From: Mesorhizobium australicum
GTDB lineage: Bacteria; Pseudomonadota; Alphaproteobacteria; Rhizobiales; Rhizobiaceae
Assembly (NCBI RefSeq): GCF_900177325.1
Contig: NZ_FXBL01000004.1
Span: 806,001 to 870,000, forward strand
Reading direction: 5' to 3'
Length of the DNA stretch: 64,000 bases
Positions within the stretch are counted from its first letter, which is position 1. Every line of letters starts with the position of its first letter. The position numbers and the translations under genes were made by a program. A model generated the notes under the pieces. The model ran no database searches and was not told the DNA's origin. It saw nothing but the letters and a program-made list of their open reading frames with translations. Of the stretch, positions 17,752 through 26,204 are shown piece by piece.

Positions 17752-18264
17752 TCAGCGGCCGGCGACGGCCTTGTAGCTTCCGTCGTGATAGACCAGCGGC
17801 ATCGTCTGCGACCGCGAGCCTCGCAGCACGCGGCCGATGAAGATCGTGTGCGTGCCGACGCTGAGCTCGTTAACGGTCTCGCATTCGAGCGTGGCGACGA
17901 CGCCGTCGATGACGGGGATGCCGTGCTCGTTGATCGTATAGGAAATGCCGTCGAACTGGTCGTCCAGCTTGCCGGCAAACCGGTTGCCGAGCTCGATCTG
18001 GTCCTCCGACAGGAGGTGGACGACGAAGTGCCGGCTGGCGCTGACGAGTGGATGGGTGCGCGTCGAGCGGTTGAGCACGATCAGCACCGTGGGGGGATCG
18101 GCCGACACCGACGAGAAGGCAGTGGCTGTCATGCCATGCATGTGACCTTCGTGCGAGGTGGTGATCACCGTCACACCGTTGACCATGGTGCGCATGATGG
18201 AACGGAACGCGCCATTGTCCATCGAGGGGAGGGCTGGTTCGGCGGCATCCACATGGATCGTCAT
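17752..18264 (-). CDS. Flavin reductase family protein (FMN-binding split barrel)
   Basis: 170 residues. The typical order is FRSIMRTMVNGVTVITT, then the flavin loop MTATAFSSVSADPPTVLIVL near residue 48-67, RHFVVHLLSEDQ, and a C-terminal histidine strand GTHTIFIGRVLRG, as in HpaC/RutF-type NADH:flavin reductases. It supplies reduced FMN to two-component monooxygenases; the LLM enzymes at 24110 and 29667 in the adjoining cluster are plausible clients. ATG 18264 is chosen because AAGGAG lies 7 nt upstream, and the longer in-frame extension has no ribosome site. It is transcribed away from the ABC operon at 18556. Confidence 0.9.
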   Translation of the reverse strand: MTIHVDAAEPALPSMDNGAFRSIMRTMVNGVTVITTSHEGHMHGMTATAFSSVSADPPTVLIVLNRSTRTHPLVSASRHFVVHLLSEDQIELGNRFAGKLDDQFDGISYTINEHGIPVIDGVVATLECETVNELSVGTHTIFIGRVLRGSRSQTMPLVYHDGSYKAVAGR

Positions 18265-18555
18265 CGCTTGCTCCTTCGGATCGTCATGCGAGTTCGTCAT
18301 GGCGGCACAATGTTGGTGTGGCGGGCGGCCATCAAGCGATGCGTGGACCGGTTGCGCCCGGCGGCAACAACTCATGCCGCTGGCGGAAAACCGCGGCCGC
18401 ATCGGCCTGCCGTAAACCCGGCAGAACGCGGCCTATTTATCGTCGGCGCACTATTGTTTTTCACTTCCGCGCCGTTCGATGACTTGTCGGAAAAGGCCCC
18501 CTAGCTTCGAAGCCGCGCTGCCAGCAGGCATGCGCCGCAAACGGACAGGACCGAC
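18265..18555. promoter_or_regulatory. Divergent intergenic region, flavin reductase and NitT/TauT operon
   Basis: 291 nt between divergent genes, so it must hold promoters for both directions. I see an AT-richer patch at about 18430-18470 (CCTATTTATCG, ATTGTTTTTCAC) but no clear dyad or confident -35/-10 pair. No gene is apparent. Confidence 0.3.
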
Positions 18556-19311
18556 TTGAACGCGATCGTCGAACTCAAGGATATCAGCATCTCCTTCTCG
18601 GGAGAGACCGTCTACGACCGGCTGTCCTTCGACATCCGCGACGGCGAGTTCCTTTGCATCGTCGGGCAGAGCGGCTGCGGCAAGTCGACCCTTCTCAGGG
18701 TGATCGGCGACCTGCTTAAAGTCGATTCCGGCAAGGTGCTGGTCGGCTCGCGGCCGGCGGACCAGGCTTGGGACGAGATCGCCTACGTCTTCCAGTCGCC
18801 TCGCCTACTGCCCTGGCGCAATGCCGAGGAGAACGTCGTTCTCGGCCAGCAGCTTCGTTTCGGGCGCAGTCGCTCCCGCGCCGAGATGCTGGAGAGGGCC
18901 CGCTCGCTGCTCGAGCTCGTCGGCCTCGGCAAGGACCGGCTGAAGATGCCGGCCATGCTGTCGGGCGGCGAGCGCCAGCGCGTCTCGATCGCGCGGGCGC
19001 TGGCGGTGGAGCCGCGCATCATCCTCATGGACGAGCCCTTCTCCGCCCTCGACGTCATGACGCGCCACCGCATGCGCGCCGAGATCGTCGATCTTTGGCG
19101 CAAGACCGGCAAGACCATCATCTTCGTCACCCACGAGGTCGACGAGGCGATCGAACTCGCGGACCGGATCGTGGTGCTGTCCAGCAAGCCGACGAAGGTC
19201 CGCTCGATCATCGAAGTGCCGCAGGACCGTCCCCGCAATCTAGAAGATCCGGCGCTGCGCGCAATGCACGACCAGCTCAGGAAGCTGATCGGCGACCCTT
19301 CGGTCCACTAG
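18556..19311 (+). CDS. ABC transporter ATP-binding protein, NitT/TauT (SsuB/ThiZ-like)
   Basis: 251 residues, single ABC domain. Walker A GQSGCGKST lies near residue 36, signature LSGGERQRVSIARAL near 135-149, Walker B IILMDEP near 155 and the H-loop FVTHEVDEA near 191. These importers take up nitrate, taurine, sulfonates or pyrimidine precursors. The start is TTG at 18556 (TTGAACGCG), with GGACAGGA upstream; no ATG gives the complete N-terminal strand. It leads a transport operon whose permeases overlap a PanE-like gene and then lead into PuuE-like and LLM genes. Confidence 0.88.
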   Translation: MNAIVELKDISISFSGETVYDRLSFDIRDGEFLCIVGQSGCGKSTLLRVIGDLLKVDSGKVLVGSRPADQAWDEIAYVFQSPRLLPWRNAEENVVLGQQLRFGRSRSRAEMLERARSLLELVGLGKDRLKMPAMLSGGERQRVSIARALAVEPRIILMDEPFSALDVMTRHRMRAEIVDLWRKTGKTIIFVTHEVDEAIELADRIVVLSSKPTKVRSIIEVPQDRPRNLEDPALRAMHDQLRKLIGDPSVH

Positions 19312-19358
19312 CAAAAAACGCCGGCTCGGCAATCGACCGGCTATAGAGGGAAACAGCC

Positions 19359-20354
19359 ATGAAATCTCGTTTCGGAGCAGTCCTGGGAATGGCGTTGTCC
19401 ATCGCCGCGTCGAGCGCGGCCTGGGCGGCGGAGAAGGTCACGGTGGGGATGATTGCCGATCCCGGCTATCACTCGGCCATGTGGGCGATCCTCAACGGCA
19501 AGGTGAGCGATCCCAATGTCGAGGTGTCGGTCGACTTCATGCCGATCCCGGCGGCGCACCAGGCGGCGCTGTCGCAGCAGTACGACATCATGCCGAACGG
19601 CACCAATGCGATCCCGGCTCTCGCGGAGCAGGGCCTGCCCGTGCGCGTGCTCGCCACCGTCATCCGCTACCTGCCCGGCGAGGACGTCGTGCAGCCGGGC
19701 CTGTGGGTGCGCAAGGACAGCCCGATCCAGAACCTGGCCGACCTGAAGGGCAAGTCGATCGCGGTCCAGTCGGTCTCGGCTGGCGACGTCGTTTCTCGCC
19801 GCGCGATCATGCAGGAATTGTACGGTTACAACGTCTCCGCAATCGGCGGCGACTTCAACTGGGTCGAGATTCCCGGCTCGCAGTTCGAGGCGGCACTGGA
19901 GGCCGGTCGCGTCGACGCCGCGGCCTTCTCGAACGTGAAGGCCTATCAGATCTCCAAGTCGCCGGACTATCGCGCCGTCATGCATGGCGGCGCCGATCTG
20001 GTGAAGCTCTATGGCGCGCCGCTGCCGGCCATCCTGCTCTTCACCTACCAGACCAAGATCGACGAGAAGCCGGAGGCGATCGCGGCGGCGGCCAAGCTGC
20101 TCGCCCAGTCCGCCCAGTATCTCAAGGAGCACCAGGACGAGGTGTTCGCGGACGTCGCGCCGAAATACAACATGAACCCGGCCGACCTGAAGGGCTGGTT
20201 CACCGAGTTTGGCGAGATGCCATACACGCTGAAGCAGTCCGACAAGGACGTGATGGTCAAATCCTGGGCCACCGCCGTGAAGCTGGGCATCCTCACCAAG
20301 GCACCTGATACGGCCGACGGGCTCATCGCGCCCCAGGCCGTGATGGCCGATTGA
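19359..20354 (+). CDS. ABC transporter substrate-binding protein, NitT/TauT family
   Basis: 331 residues. A Sec signal (VLGMALSIAASSAAWAAEK) is cleaved near residue 24. The mature protein begins VTVGMIADPGYHSAMWAIL and has the NMT1/SsuA-like pattern LADLKGKSIAVQSVSAGD near residue 128. This family binds sulfonates, nitrate, riboflavin or hydroxymethylpyrimidine-like ligands in the periplasm. Neighbouring Rut-like enzymes make a nitrogen heterocycle or cyclic amide a reasonable guess. A perfect hairpin follows the stop, which may raise its expression relative to the permeases. Confidence 0.88.
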   Translation: MKSRFGAVLGMALSIAASSAAWAAEKVTVGMIADPGYHSAMWAILNGKVSDPNVEVSVDFMPIPAAHQAALSQQYDIMPNGTNAIPALAEQGLPVRVLATVIRYLPGEDVVQPGLWVRKDSPIQNLADLKGKSIAVQSVSAGDVVSRRAIMQELYGYNVSAIGGDFNWVEIPGSQFEAALEAGRVDAAAFSNVKAYQISKSPDYRAVMHGGADLVKLYGAPLPAILLFTYQTKIDEKPEAIAAAAKLLAQSAQYLKEHQDEVFADVAPKYNMNPADLKGWFTEFGEMPYTLKQSDKDVMVKSWATAVKLGILTKAPDTADGLIAPQAVMAD

Positions 20355-20373
20355 TCCACACGCCATGCACTGG

Positions 20374-20396
20374 CGGCCTCCGCGATGCGGAGGCCG
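20374..20396 (+). terminator. Hairpin between binding-protein and permease genes (attenuator-like)
   Basis: A perfect 10-bp inverted repeat CGGCCTCCGC / GCGGAGGCCG with a GAT loop, followed by TTCCTGCTT. Position 20 nt after the binding-protein stop and 34 nt before the permease start suits a partial terminator or mRNA-stabilising stem that keeps binding protein in excess. Confidence 0.6.
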
Positions 20397-20429
20397 TTCC
20401 TGCTTGACCACGTTTACCAAGGACATCGA

Positions 20430-21254
20430 ATGCAGATGGCCGCTGAGAGGCTGACGGACACGGCACCCGCGAAGGGTGCGCGCACGGGCGGCGGACGATG
20501 GATGCCGAGCCGGCGCACGGTGGCGACGGTGGCTTTCCTCGTCGCGGTGCTTGCCGTCTGGCAGGTCTACTCTCTGTTCGTTCCCCCGATCCAGATTCCT
20601 TCGCCGCTGCGCGTCGCGTCGCGCTTCGCCACGATGTGGTCGGATCCCGGCTTCCTGACCTATGCCGGCTACACTTTTCTGCATGTGCTGGTGTCGGTCG
20701 TGCTCGCCTTCGTTCTGGCACTCGTCATCGCCCTGCTCTGCTACTTCTTCCCGGTGCTGGATCTGGCCGTGTACGGGCGGCTCGCGCCATTTATGAACTC
20801 GTTTCCAGGCATCGGCTGGGCGTTCCTGGCGCTGATCTGGTTCGGCATCAACAGCCAGGCGGTGATCTTCTCCGCGACCGCCGCCATGCTGCCGCTTGCC
20901 CTGATCAACATCGGCACGGGGCTGCGCGAGCTCAGCCGCGAGGCGATCGAGATGTCTGTCTCCTTCACGCGCGCGCCGCTGCGCCAAGTCCGGCTGGTCA
21001 TCCTGCCGATGCTGTTCCCGTATCTCTTCGCGGCGCTGCGCCTGTGCTTCGGCGTCTCGTTCCAGATCGTCGTCATCGTCGAGCTGCTCTGCGGCGCCAA
21101 GGGATTGGGCAGCATCATCAACTTCGCCCGCTCGCGCTACTGGACGGACATGATCTTCGCGGTGGCGATCCTCATCCTCCTCGTCGTCTTCCTGGTCGAC
21201 CGGCTCGTGCTTGCGCGGCTGCAGGACCGCATCGGCAAGGTGTACAATGTCTAG
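20430..21254 (+). CDS. ABC transporter permease, NitT/TauT family
   Basis: 274 residues with about six transmembrane segments, the first being TVATVAFLVAVLAVWQVYSL. The EAA-type cytoplasmic loop is around LSREAIEMSVSFTRAPLRQV, residues ~170-190, followed by the SFQIVVIVELLCGAKGLGS segment typical of SsuC/TauC. ATG 20430 has AAGGA upstream; the upstream in-frame Met lies inside the hairpin and is less likely. It overlaps the second permease by 8 nt. Confidence 0.88.
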   Translation: MQMAAERLTDTAPAKGARTGGGRWMPSRRTVATVAFLVAVLAVWQVYSLFVPPIQIPSPLRVASRFATMWSDPGFLTYAGYTFLHVLVSVVLAFVLALVIALLCYFFPVLDLAVYGRLAPFMNSFPGIGWAFLALIWFGINSQAVIFSATAAMLPLALINIGTGLRELSREAIEMSVSFTRAPLRQVRLVILPMLFPYLFAALRLCFGVSFQIVVIVELLCGAKGLGSIINFARSRYWTDMIFAVAILILLVVFLVDRLVLARLQDRIGKVYNV

Positions 21255-22047
21255 CGGAACGCTCCTCTACCGGCTCTTCGGCCGCTCCAGCCTGGTCGCC
21301 AACGGACTGCTCGTCCTTGCGCTGGCCGCCTGGTGGGCAACCTCCAGCACACTGCCGGAGCGGATCTTTCCATCCATCGGCACCATCGCGCTCACCTTGC
21401 TCGATTTCGCGCAGGATCCGGAGTTCTGGTGGAACGCGGCGGTCACCTTTTCGCGCATCGTGGTGGCGATCGCGGCGGCGACGATCGTCGGTGGGTTGAT
21501 CGGTATCATGCCGCGCTACTGGCCCTCCACCGGCGGCATTGTCGACAACATCCTCGTGCCGTTCTTCAGCTCCTTTCCCGGCCTCGCCTGGGCGATCCTG
21601 GGCACGGTCTGGTTCGGGGTGACGTCACAGGCGGTCATCATCGTCCAGTTCTTCATCGTTCTACCGTTCGCCCTCGTGAACGTCGCCGAGGGCGCCAAGG
21701 CGATCGGAACCGAAGAGGTGGAGATGGGGCGCAGCTTCAGCCGCAACCGACTTGCCACGTTCTGGCGCATCGAACTGCCGCTGCTCAGCCCGTTCTTCAT
21801 GTCAGCGATCACGATCTCCTATGGCGTATGCTGGAAGATCAGCCTGATCGCCGAACTGTTCGGCGCCCGGTCGGGCATCGGCTACATGATGCAGCATGCC
21901 CAGGATGTCGGGCAGACGGATCGCATCCTCGCGCTCTGCATCGCCATCGTCATCTTCGTCATCATCGGCCAGCGCTTTATCCTGCAGCCGCTGTCGCGGC
22001 TAATCGTCAAGGGCGAAAGCAGCGGCGTGGCCGGCCGCAATGGCTGA
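21247..22047 (+). CDS. ABC transporter permease, NitT/TauT family (second subunit)
   Basis: 266 residues, homologous in layout to the preceding permease. It has about six membrane segments (NGLLVLALAAWWATSSTLP first), the loop GTEEVEMGRSFSRNRLATFW near residue 155-175, and YGVCWKISLIAELFGARSG near 195. Two permease genes in one operon imply a heterodimeric channel, which differs from the homodimeric SsuC/TauC arrangement. The start overlaps the previous stop by 8 nt and the end overlaps the PanE-like gene by 8 nt, so the operon is tightly coupled. Confidence 0.88.
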   Translation: MSSGTLLYRLFGRSSLVANGLLVLALAAWWATSSTLPERIFPSIGTIALTLLDFAQDPEFWWNAAVTFSRIVVAIAAATIVGGLIGIMPRYWPSTGGIVDNILVPFFSSFPGLAWAILGTVWFGVTSQAVIIVQFFIVLPFALVNVAEGAKAIGTEEVEMGRSFSRNRLATFWRIELPLLSPFFMSAITISYGVCWKISLIAELFGARSGIGYMMQHAQDVGQTDRILALCIAIVIFVIIGQRFILQPLSRLIVKGESSGVAGRNG

Positions 22048-23116
22048 CCGGTCGCCTTCCGCGGGAGATCGAAGGCGCGTCCTCTTCTGGGGGGCGGGCG
22101 CGATCGGCGGGACCGTCGCGGCATATCTCGCGCGCAGCGGCCATGAGATCACCGTGGTCGATGCCAACCGCGCCCATGTCGAGGCGATCCGCGCGCATGG
22201 GCTGAAGATTGTCGGCCCGGTTGACCAATTCACGGTCGATGTCCCGGCATTCTCACCGGAAGAGGTGGCCGGCCGCTGGCCGGTCGTGATGCTGGCGGTG
22301 AAGGCGCAGGCGACGCGCGAGGCCTGCCGGCAGATCGCGGAGCATCTCGACGAGGATGGCATCGTCGTCTCGCTGCAGAACGGATTGTGCGAGACGCTGA
22401 TCGCGGAGGAGCTGGGTGCGTCGCGCACCATGGGGGCCCTTATCGGCTTCATGGGCGACTGGCTGGCCCCTGGCGAGATCCGCTTCGGCCAGCGGGCGAA
22501 GTTCGCGGTCGGCGAGCTGGACGGGCGGATGTCGCCGCGGCTCGCCGATCTTGCGCGATTGCTTGGTGACTTCGAACCGGACGTCGAGGCGACGGACGAC
22601 ATCTGGGGCTATCTGTGGGGGAAGCTCGGCTTCGGCGCCCTGATCTTCGGAACTGCATTGGGTAAATCAACTCTTACCGAGCTGTTCTCCTCGCGCGAAC
22701 TGCTGCCGGTGTGGCGTGGGCTCGCCGGTGAGGTGATGGCGGTCGCGGCGGCATCGGACATAAGGCCGAGGGGCTTCGATGGTTTCGAGCCGGCGGCTTT
22801 TTCGGCACAGGCGAGCCCGGCCGACGCGCAGCGCAGCATGGACGAGATGGCGGCGATCCTGAAGGGAAGCCCGAAGACGCATTCGGGCCCATGGCGCGAC
22901 ATCGCCGTCCACAAGCGCAGGACCGAGATACGCGATCAAATGGAGCCGGTGATCGCGGCAGGGCTGCGCAACGGCGTACCGACCCCGATGCTTCGCCGCC
23001 TGGTTGATCTCATCGGACGTGTCGAAAGCGGCGAGCTGGAGCAGTCCGACGCGCTGATCAGGCGGCTTGCCGACGGTGATCCGGCCCTCGCGGTCAACGA
23101 AGCATCCATTGCCTAA
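22040..23116 (+). CDS. Ketopantoate reductase-like (PanE/ApbA) dehydrogenase
   Basis: 358 residues, longer than biosynthetic PanE (~300). The Rossmann motif FWGAGAIGGTVAAYLARSG lies at residues ~16-34 and the substrate-loop SLQNGL near 112. In PanE the catalytic Lys is followed four residues later by Asn (KxxxN); here the equivalent is KLGFG, with Gly in place of Asn, which argues against ketopantoate as substrate. The family reduces 2-keto acids with NADPH. It overlaps the ABC permease by 8 nt and is 13 nt from the PuuE-like gene, so it probably reduces a catabolic keto intermediate. Confidence 0.82.
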   Translation: MADRSPSAGDRRRVLFWGAGAIGGTVAAYLARSGHEITVVDANRAHVEAIRAHGLKIVGPVDQFTVDVPAFSPEEVAGRWPVVMLAVKAQATREACRQIAEHLDEDGIVVSLQNGLCETLIAEELGASRTMGALIGFMGDWLAPGEIRFGQRAKFAVGELDGRMSPRLADLARLLGDFEPDVEATDDIWGYLWGKLGFGALIFGTALGKSTLTELFSSRELLPVWRGLAGEVMAVAAASDIRPRGFDGFEPAAFSAQASPADAQRSMDEMAAILKGSPKTHSGPWRDIAVHKRRTEIRDQMEPVIAAGLRNGVPTPMLRRLVDLIGRVESGELEQSDALIRRLADGDPALAVNEASIA

Positions 23117-23129
23117 GGGAGAGAACCTC

Positions 23130-23996
23130 ATGTCGTTTGCGCGTCCGGACCGCTCGAACTGGAAACTGCCGGACAGCGCGCGCATCGCCGTGTCCGTGAA
23201 TCTCGCGCTCGAGGCGTTCCGCCACAAGAGCCAGCTGACGCTCGAGGCGCGGCCTGGCAAGACCGACCACTTCTCGCTGTCCTATGCGGAGTATGGCGCC
23301 CGCGCCGGCATCTGGCGGATCCTCGACCTGCTCGATGAGCTTGGCCTCAAGGCATCGATGTCGACCAACGGCAAGGCGGCGGAGCTTTATCCGGATGCCG
23401 TGCGGGCGGTGGCGCAGGCGGGGCACGAGGTCGTCGGCCACGGCTGGGAGAACGACGTCCTCAATGAGGACGCCGATCCCGAGAAGGAACTGGAAGAGAT
23501 CCGTCGCGTCACAGAGGCCATTGCCTCCGCGGCCGGCGTGAGACCCGTCGGCTGGACCAGCCCCGGCTCGGCTGGATCGCAGAACACGCTCGATCTGCTC
23601 GCGGGCGAGGGCTACATCTGGAACGGCGACCAGGCCAATGACGATCTGCCTTACAGCGTGCCGACGAAGAACGGCCCGATGATGATCCTGCCGCGCGTGA
23701 ACATGCCGCAGAACGACCTCATCATGTGGGCGAAGGCGAACAATCCGCCCGGTGTCATCTTCGAGAGCTTCAAGGACACATTCGACGAGCTCTACGCGGA
23801 GGGCCGCAAGGGCAGCCCGAAATGGGTGGAGATCGTGCTTCATGCCCATATGGGCGGACGTCCGACGCTCATCCCCACCGTGCGGCGCTGCATCGCCTAT
23901 GCCCGCCAACACGAAGGCGTCTGGTTCCCGCGCAAGGGCGACATCGCCCGCTGGGCCGCTGGCATCGAGGGCATAGACCTCGGCGCCCGCGCCTGA
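23130..23996 (+). CDS. Polysaccharide deacetylase-fold protein, PuuE (allantoinase)-like
   Basis: 288 residues. The NodB-like barrel is recognised from VSVNLALEAF, the central GHEVVGHGWEND (residues ~100-111), VGWTSPGSAGS near 147 and the C-terminal RKGDIARWAAG, which parallels PuuE allantoinases. The canonical metal motif (TFDDG and HxxxH) is not seen, as in PuuE, so a metal-free cyclic amide hydrolase is more likely than a sugar deacetylase. A paralogue of almost equal length is at 26571. ATG 23130 follows GGGAGAG. Neighbouring LLM, Rid and hydrolase genes suggest a ring-opening role, which is inference. Confidence 0.82.
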   Translation: MSFARPDRSNWKLPDSARIAVSVNLALEAFRHKSQLTLEARPGKTDHFSLSYAEYGARAGIWRILDLLDELGLKASMSTNGKAAELYPDAVRAVAQAGHEVVGHGWENDVLNEDADPEKELEEIRRVTEAIASAAGVRPVGWTSPGSAGSQNTLDLLAGEGYIWNGDQANDDLPYSVPTKNGPMMILPRVNMPQNDLIMWAKANNPPGVIFESFKDTFDELYAEGRKGSPKWVEIVLHAHMGGRPTLIPTVRRCIAYARQHEGVWFPRKGDIARWAAGIEGIDLGARA

Positions 23997-24021
23997 CGGC
24001 GGTTCGGGCACAGGATAATCA

Positions 24022-24034
24022 TCAGACGTTCTGA
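24022..24034. promoter_or_regulatory. Small perfect dyad upstream of the LLM gene
   Basis: TCAGA-CGT-TCTGA, a 5-3-5 dyad, lies 25 nt after the PuuE-like stop and about 75 nt before the LLM start. It may be an operator for a separate promoter in this 113-nt gap. The regulator is unknown. Confidence 0.25.
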
Positions 24035-24109
24035 CGGAATTGTTCTTCGGTCTGCCGAGGATCGATTGGGCTATTCTCAAGGATATTGCTGGATCGGAAG
24101 GATTTCGAG

Positions 24110-25213
24110 ATGCAGAAGAGTATTTTCATGCAAGGCGGCGCGCCCTTCAAATTGGGGTTGTTCGGCTACCTGCATGACGGTGGGGTGAGCCTGACCACCG
24201 CCAGCGAGCGATGGGCCGCCAACTGGGACGACATCGCGAAGATGGCGGTCTATGCCGATGAAGGCGGGCTCGATTTCCTGCTGCCCTATGCCAGGTGGAA
24301 GGGCATTCCCGGCGAGATCCCCCAACGCACATGGTCGTTCGAGACCCTGGCGCAGGCGGCTGCGCTGTCGGGCCTGACGAAGCGTATCGGCGTCTTCTCC
24401 ACCGTTCACACGCCGATCATCCATCCGGTCATTGCGGCAAAGATGATGGCGACGATCGATCACGCGTCGCACGGCCGCGCGGGCGTGAACATCGTCTGCG
24501 GCTGGAACCAGGACGATTTCGACATGTTCGGCATCGAGAGCCTGCCGCATGACGAACGCTACAAGCACGGACGCGAATGGTTCGAGATCTGGTCGCGGCT
24601 GATGTCCGGCGTGACCGAGCCGTTCGACTACGACGGCGATCATTTCAAGGGCGTCCGCCGGGCCGAGGCGATGCCTGGAAGCGTCCAGCGCCCCTGGCCG
24701 GTCGTCATCTCCGCCGCGTTCTCACCTGCGGGGCGGAGCTTTGCCATGGAGACGTCGGACTATCTTCTGACGGTCGCAGAGGATCTGGAAGCGGCGCGCC
24801 GGGAGATCACGGCACTGTCCGACCTGCCGTCAAGCGGCAACCGTGCCGAGCCGCTGAAGCCGATCGCGGTGTGCTACGCGGTCTGCCGCGAGACGCGGGA
24901 GGAGGCCGAGGCGTTTCACCGCTACTATGCCGAGGAGAAGGCCGACAATGTCGCCGTCGACTATTGGGTAGCGGGCCGCCAGACACAGGCGATGCTGCCG
25001 GAGGCGATCTATCGCATGCGCACGCGCATCGCCGGCGGCAATACCAACTTCCCGTTGGTCGGCAGCCCGCAGGATGTCGCCGACCAGCTCATCGCCCTCC
25101 ATGAGGCAGGTTTCTCCGGCGCGGGGATAGGGCTCGTCGACTATGTCGCGGACCTGCCGATCCTTGTCGAGAACGTGGTGCCGATCCTCGCCAAGGCCGG
25201 GCTTCGCGCGTAG
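24110..25213 (+). CDS. LLM-class flavin-dependent oxidoreductase (RutA/SsuD-like)
   Basis: 367 residues, the size of RutA and SsuD-type FMNH2-dependent monooxygenases. Landmarks are FKLGLFGYLHDGG at the N-terminus, LPYARWKG near residue 60, the AAKMMATIDHASHGRAGVNI strand near 115-135 and NFPLVGSPQDVADQL near 320. A paralogue at 29667 shares the YARWKG segment. These enzymes insert oxygen into sulfonates, pyrimidines or related rings, using reduced FMN from a reductase such as 17752. ATG 24110 has GGAAGGA at 24096-24102; an earlier TTG at 24086 is possible but lacks this spacing. Confidence 0.87.
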   Translation: MQKSIFMQGGAPFKLGLFGYLHDGGVSLTTASERWAANWDDIAKMAVYADEGGLDFLLPYARWKGIPGEIPQRTWSFETLAQAAALSGLTKRIGVFSTVHTPIIHPVIAAKMMATIDHASHGRAGVNIVCGWNQDDFDMFGIESLPHDERYKHGREWFEIWSRLMSGVTEPFDYDGDHFKGVRRAEAMPGSVQRPWPVVISAAFSPAGRSFAMETSDYLLTVAEDLEAARREITALSDLPSSGNRAEPLKPIAVCYAVCRETREEAEAFHRYYAEEKADNVAVDYWVAGRQTQAMLPEAIYRMRTRIAGGNTNFPLVGSPQDVADQLIALHEAGFSGAGIGLVDYVADLPILVENVVPILAKAGLRA

Positions 25214-25272
25214 TCGCTAAAGACCCCCTCGTCGTCCGGCCGAGTGCCGGGCGGCGGCATGCCGGAAAAGGA

Positions 25273-25294
25273 CAAGGCGGCCGAAGCCGCCTTG
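25273..25294 (-). terminator. Intrinsic terminator of the AraC-family gene
   Basis: A perfect 9-bp stem CAAGGCGGC / GCCGCCTTG closed by a CGAA tetraloop (TTCG on the minus strand). On the minus strand it is followed by TCCTTTTCC, a U-rich tract. It lies between convergent LLM and AraC genes and could also slow rightward transcription. Confidence 0.75.
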
Positions 25295-25316
25295 CGAGAG
25301 CCGAACCGGAAGCGTA

Positions 25317-26204
25317 TTAGCCGGCTAATTCCCGGCCGGCGGCGCGGCGCCATTCGGTCGCCGACAGGCCATAGCGCTGCTTGAATGCCGCCGCGAAATG
25401 CGCCTGGCTCCTGAAGCCCACCCGATAGGCGATCTCGCGGATCTGGACGTGCGCCTTCTGCGGATCGGCGAGCTCCTTGCGGGCCACTTCGAGCCGGTTC
25501 GTGCGCATGAATTCGCAGACCGTCTCGTCCGACTCGTGGAAGATCTTGTGCAGATAGCGGACCGAAATCCCCATCGCGTCGGCGATCTTGTTGGGGCCGA
25601 GCGCCGGGTCCGCGGCATTGGCCTTCACGTAGGCGGCACAGCGCCGGAAGATCGCATGGCGGCCCGAGGGATCGATGGTGCTCTGCGTGTCGGCCTCGAC
25701 CGCAATGCTCACGAGCTCGATCACCTGGCTGCCATAGCCGTAGGCCATCGGCATAGGGATATGCCGGATCTCGCTGAGCAGCAGCTTGAGCTGGTTCGAT
25801 GCGATGCGCCACGGTGAGCCGCTGCAGGTTATGGGCTGGGCGATCAGCGCCGGGACGTGGCGCAACCGCGCCTGCAGCAGCGAGGCGGGGATGAAGATGC
25901 CCAGGATCGAATATTCACCGCTTGCCGTAAATTCCAGGCTGTGCGCGCAATCGAGCAGGACATACTGGCTGCGCTCCAGCGTGAAGCGCCGCCCCCGGTG
26001 TTTCACGGCAATTGCGCCGTTCTCGACGAGCAGCAGCAGGAACCGGTCCGCCCTCGTATAGGCGAGTTCGGCCAGCTGTTCGACGGATTGCGCCTTCTCG
26101 AGCGTCAAGGTGACGAGCTCGACATTTCCCAGCATCGTCACCGGGAGCTTGGGGCTCCGATGGACCTGATGCGGTACGGATACTCGTAAGGACGTACTGA
26201 TCAT
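25317..26204 (-). CDS. AraC-family transcriptional regulator
   Basis: 295 residues. The N-terminal ~175 residues are an AraC-binding-like domain (RFLLLLVENGAIAVKHRG and CAHSLEFTASGEYSILG). The last ~100 form a double helix-turn-helix with NKIADAMGISVRYLHKIF and the second motif IREIAYRVGFRSQAHFAAAF plus KQRYGLSATEWR. It is divergent from the PuuE-like gene at 26571 and probably activates one or both flanking catabolic gene sets. ATG 26204 is chosen because GGAG lies 7-10 nt upstream; an in-frame ATG at 26309 would add 35 residues of low family similarity. Confidence 0.87.
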   Translation of the reverse strand: MISTSLRVSVPHQVHRSPKLPVTMLGNVELVTLTLEKAQSVEQLAELAYTRADRFLLLLVENGAIAVKHRGRRFTLERSQYVLLDCAHSLEFTASGEYSILGIFIPASLLQARLRHVPALIAQPITCSGSPWRIASNQLKLLLSEIRHIPMPMAYGYGSQVIELVSIAVEADTQSTIDPSGRHAIFRRCAAYVKANAADPALGPNKIADAMGISVRYLHKIFHESDETVCEFMRTNRLEVARKELADPQKAHVQIREIAYRVGFRSQAHFAAAFKQRYGLSATEWRRAAGRELAG

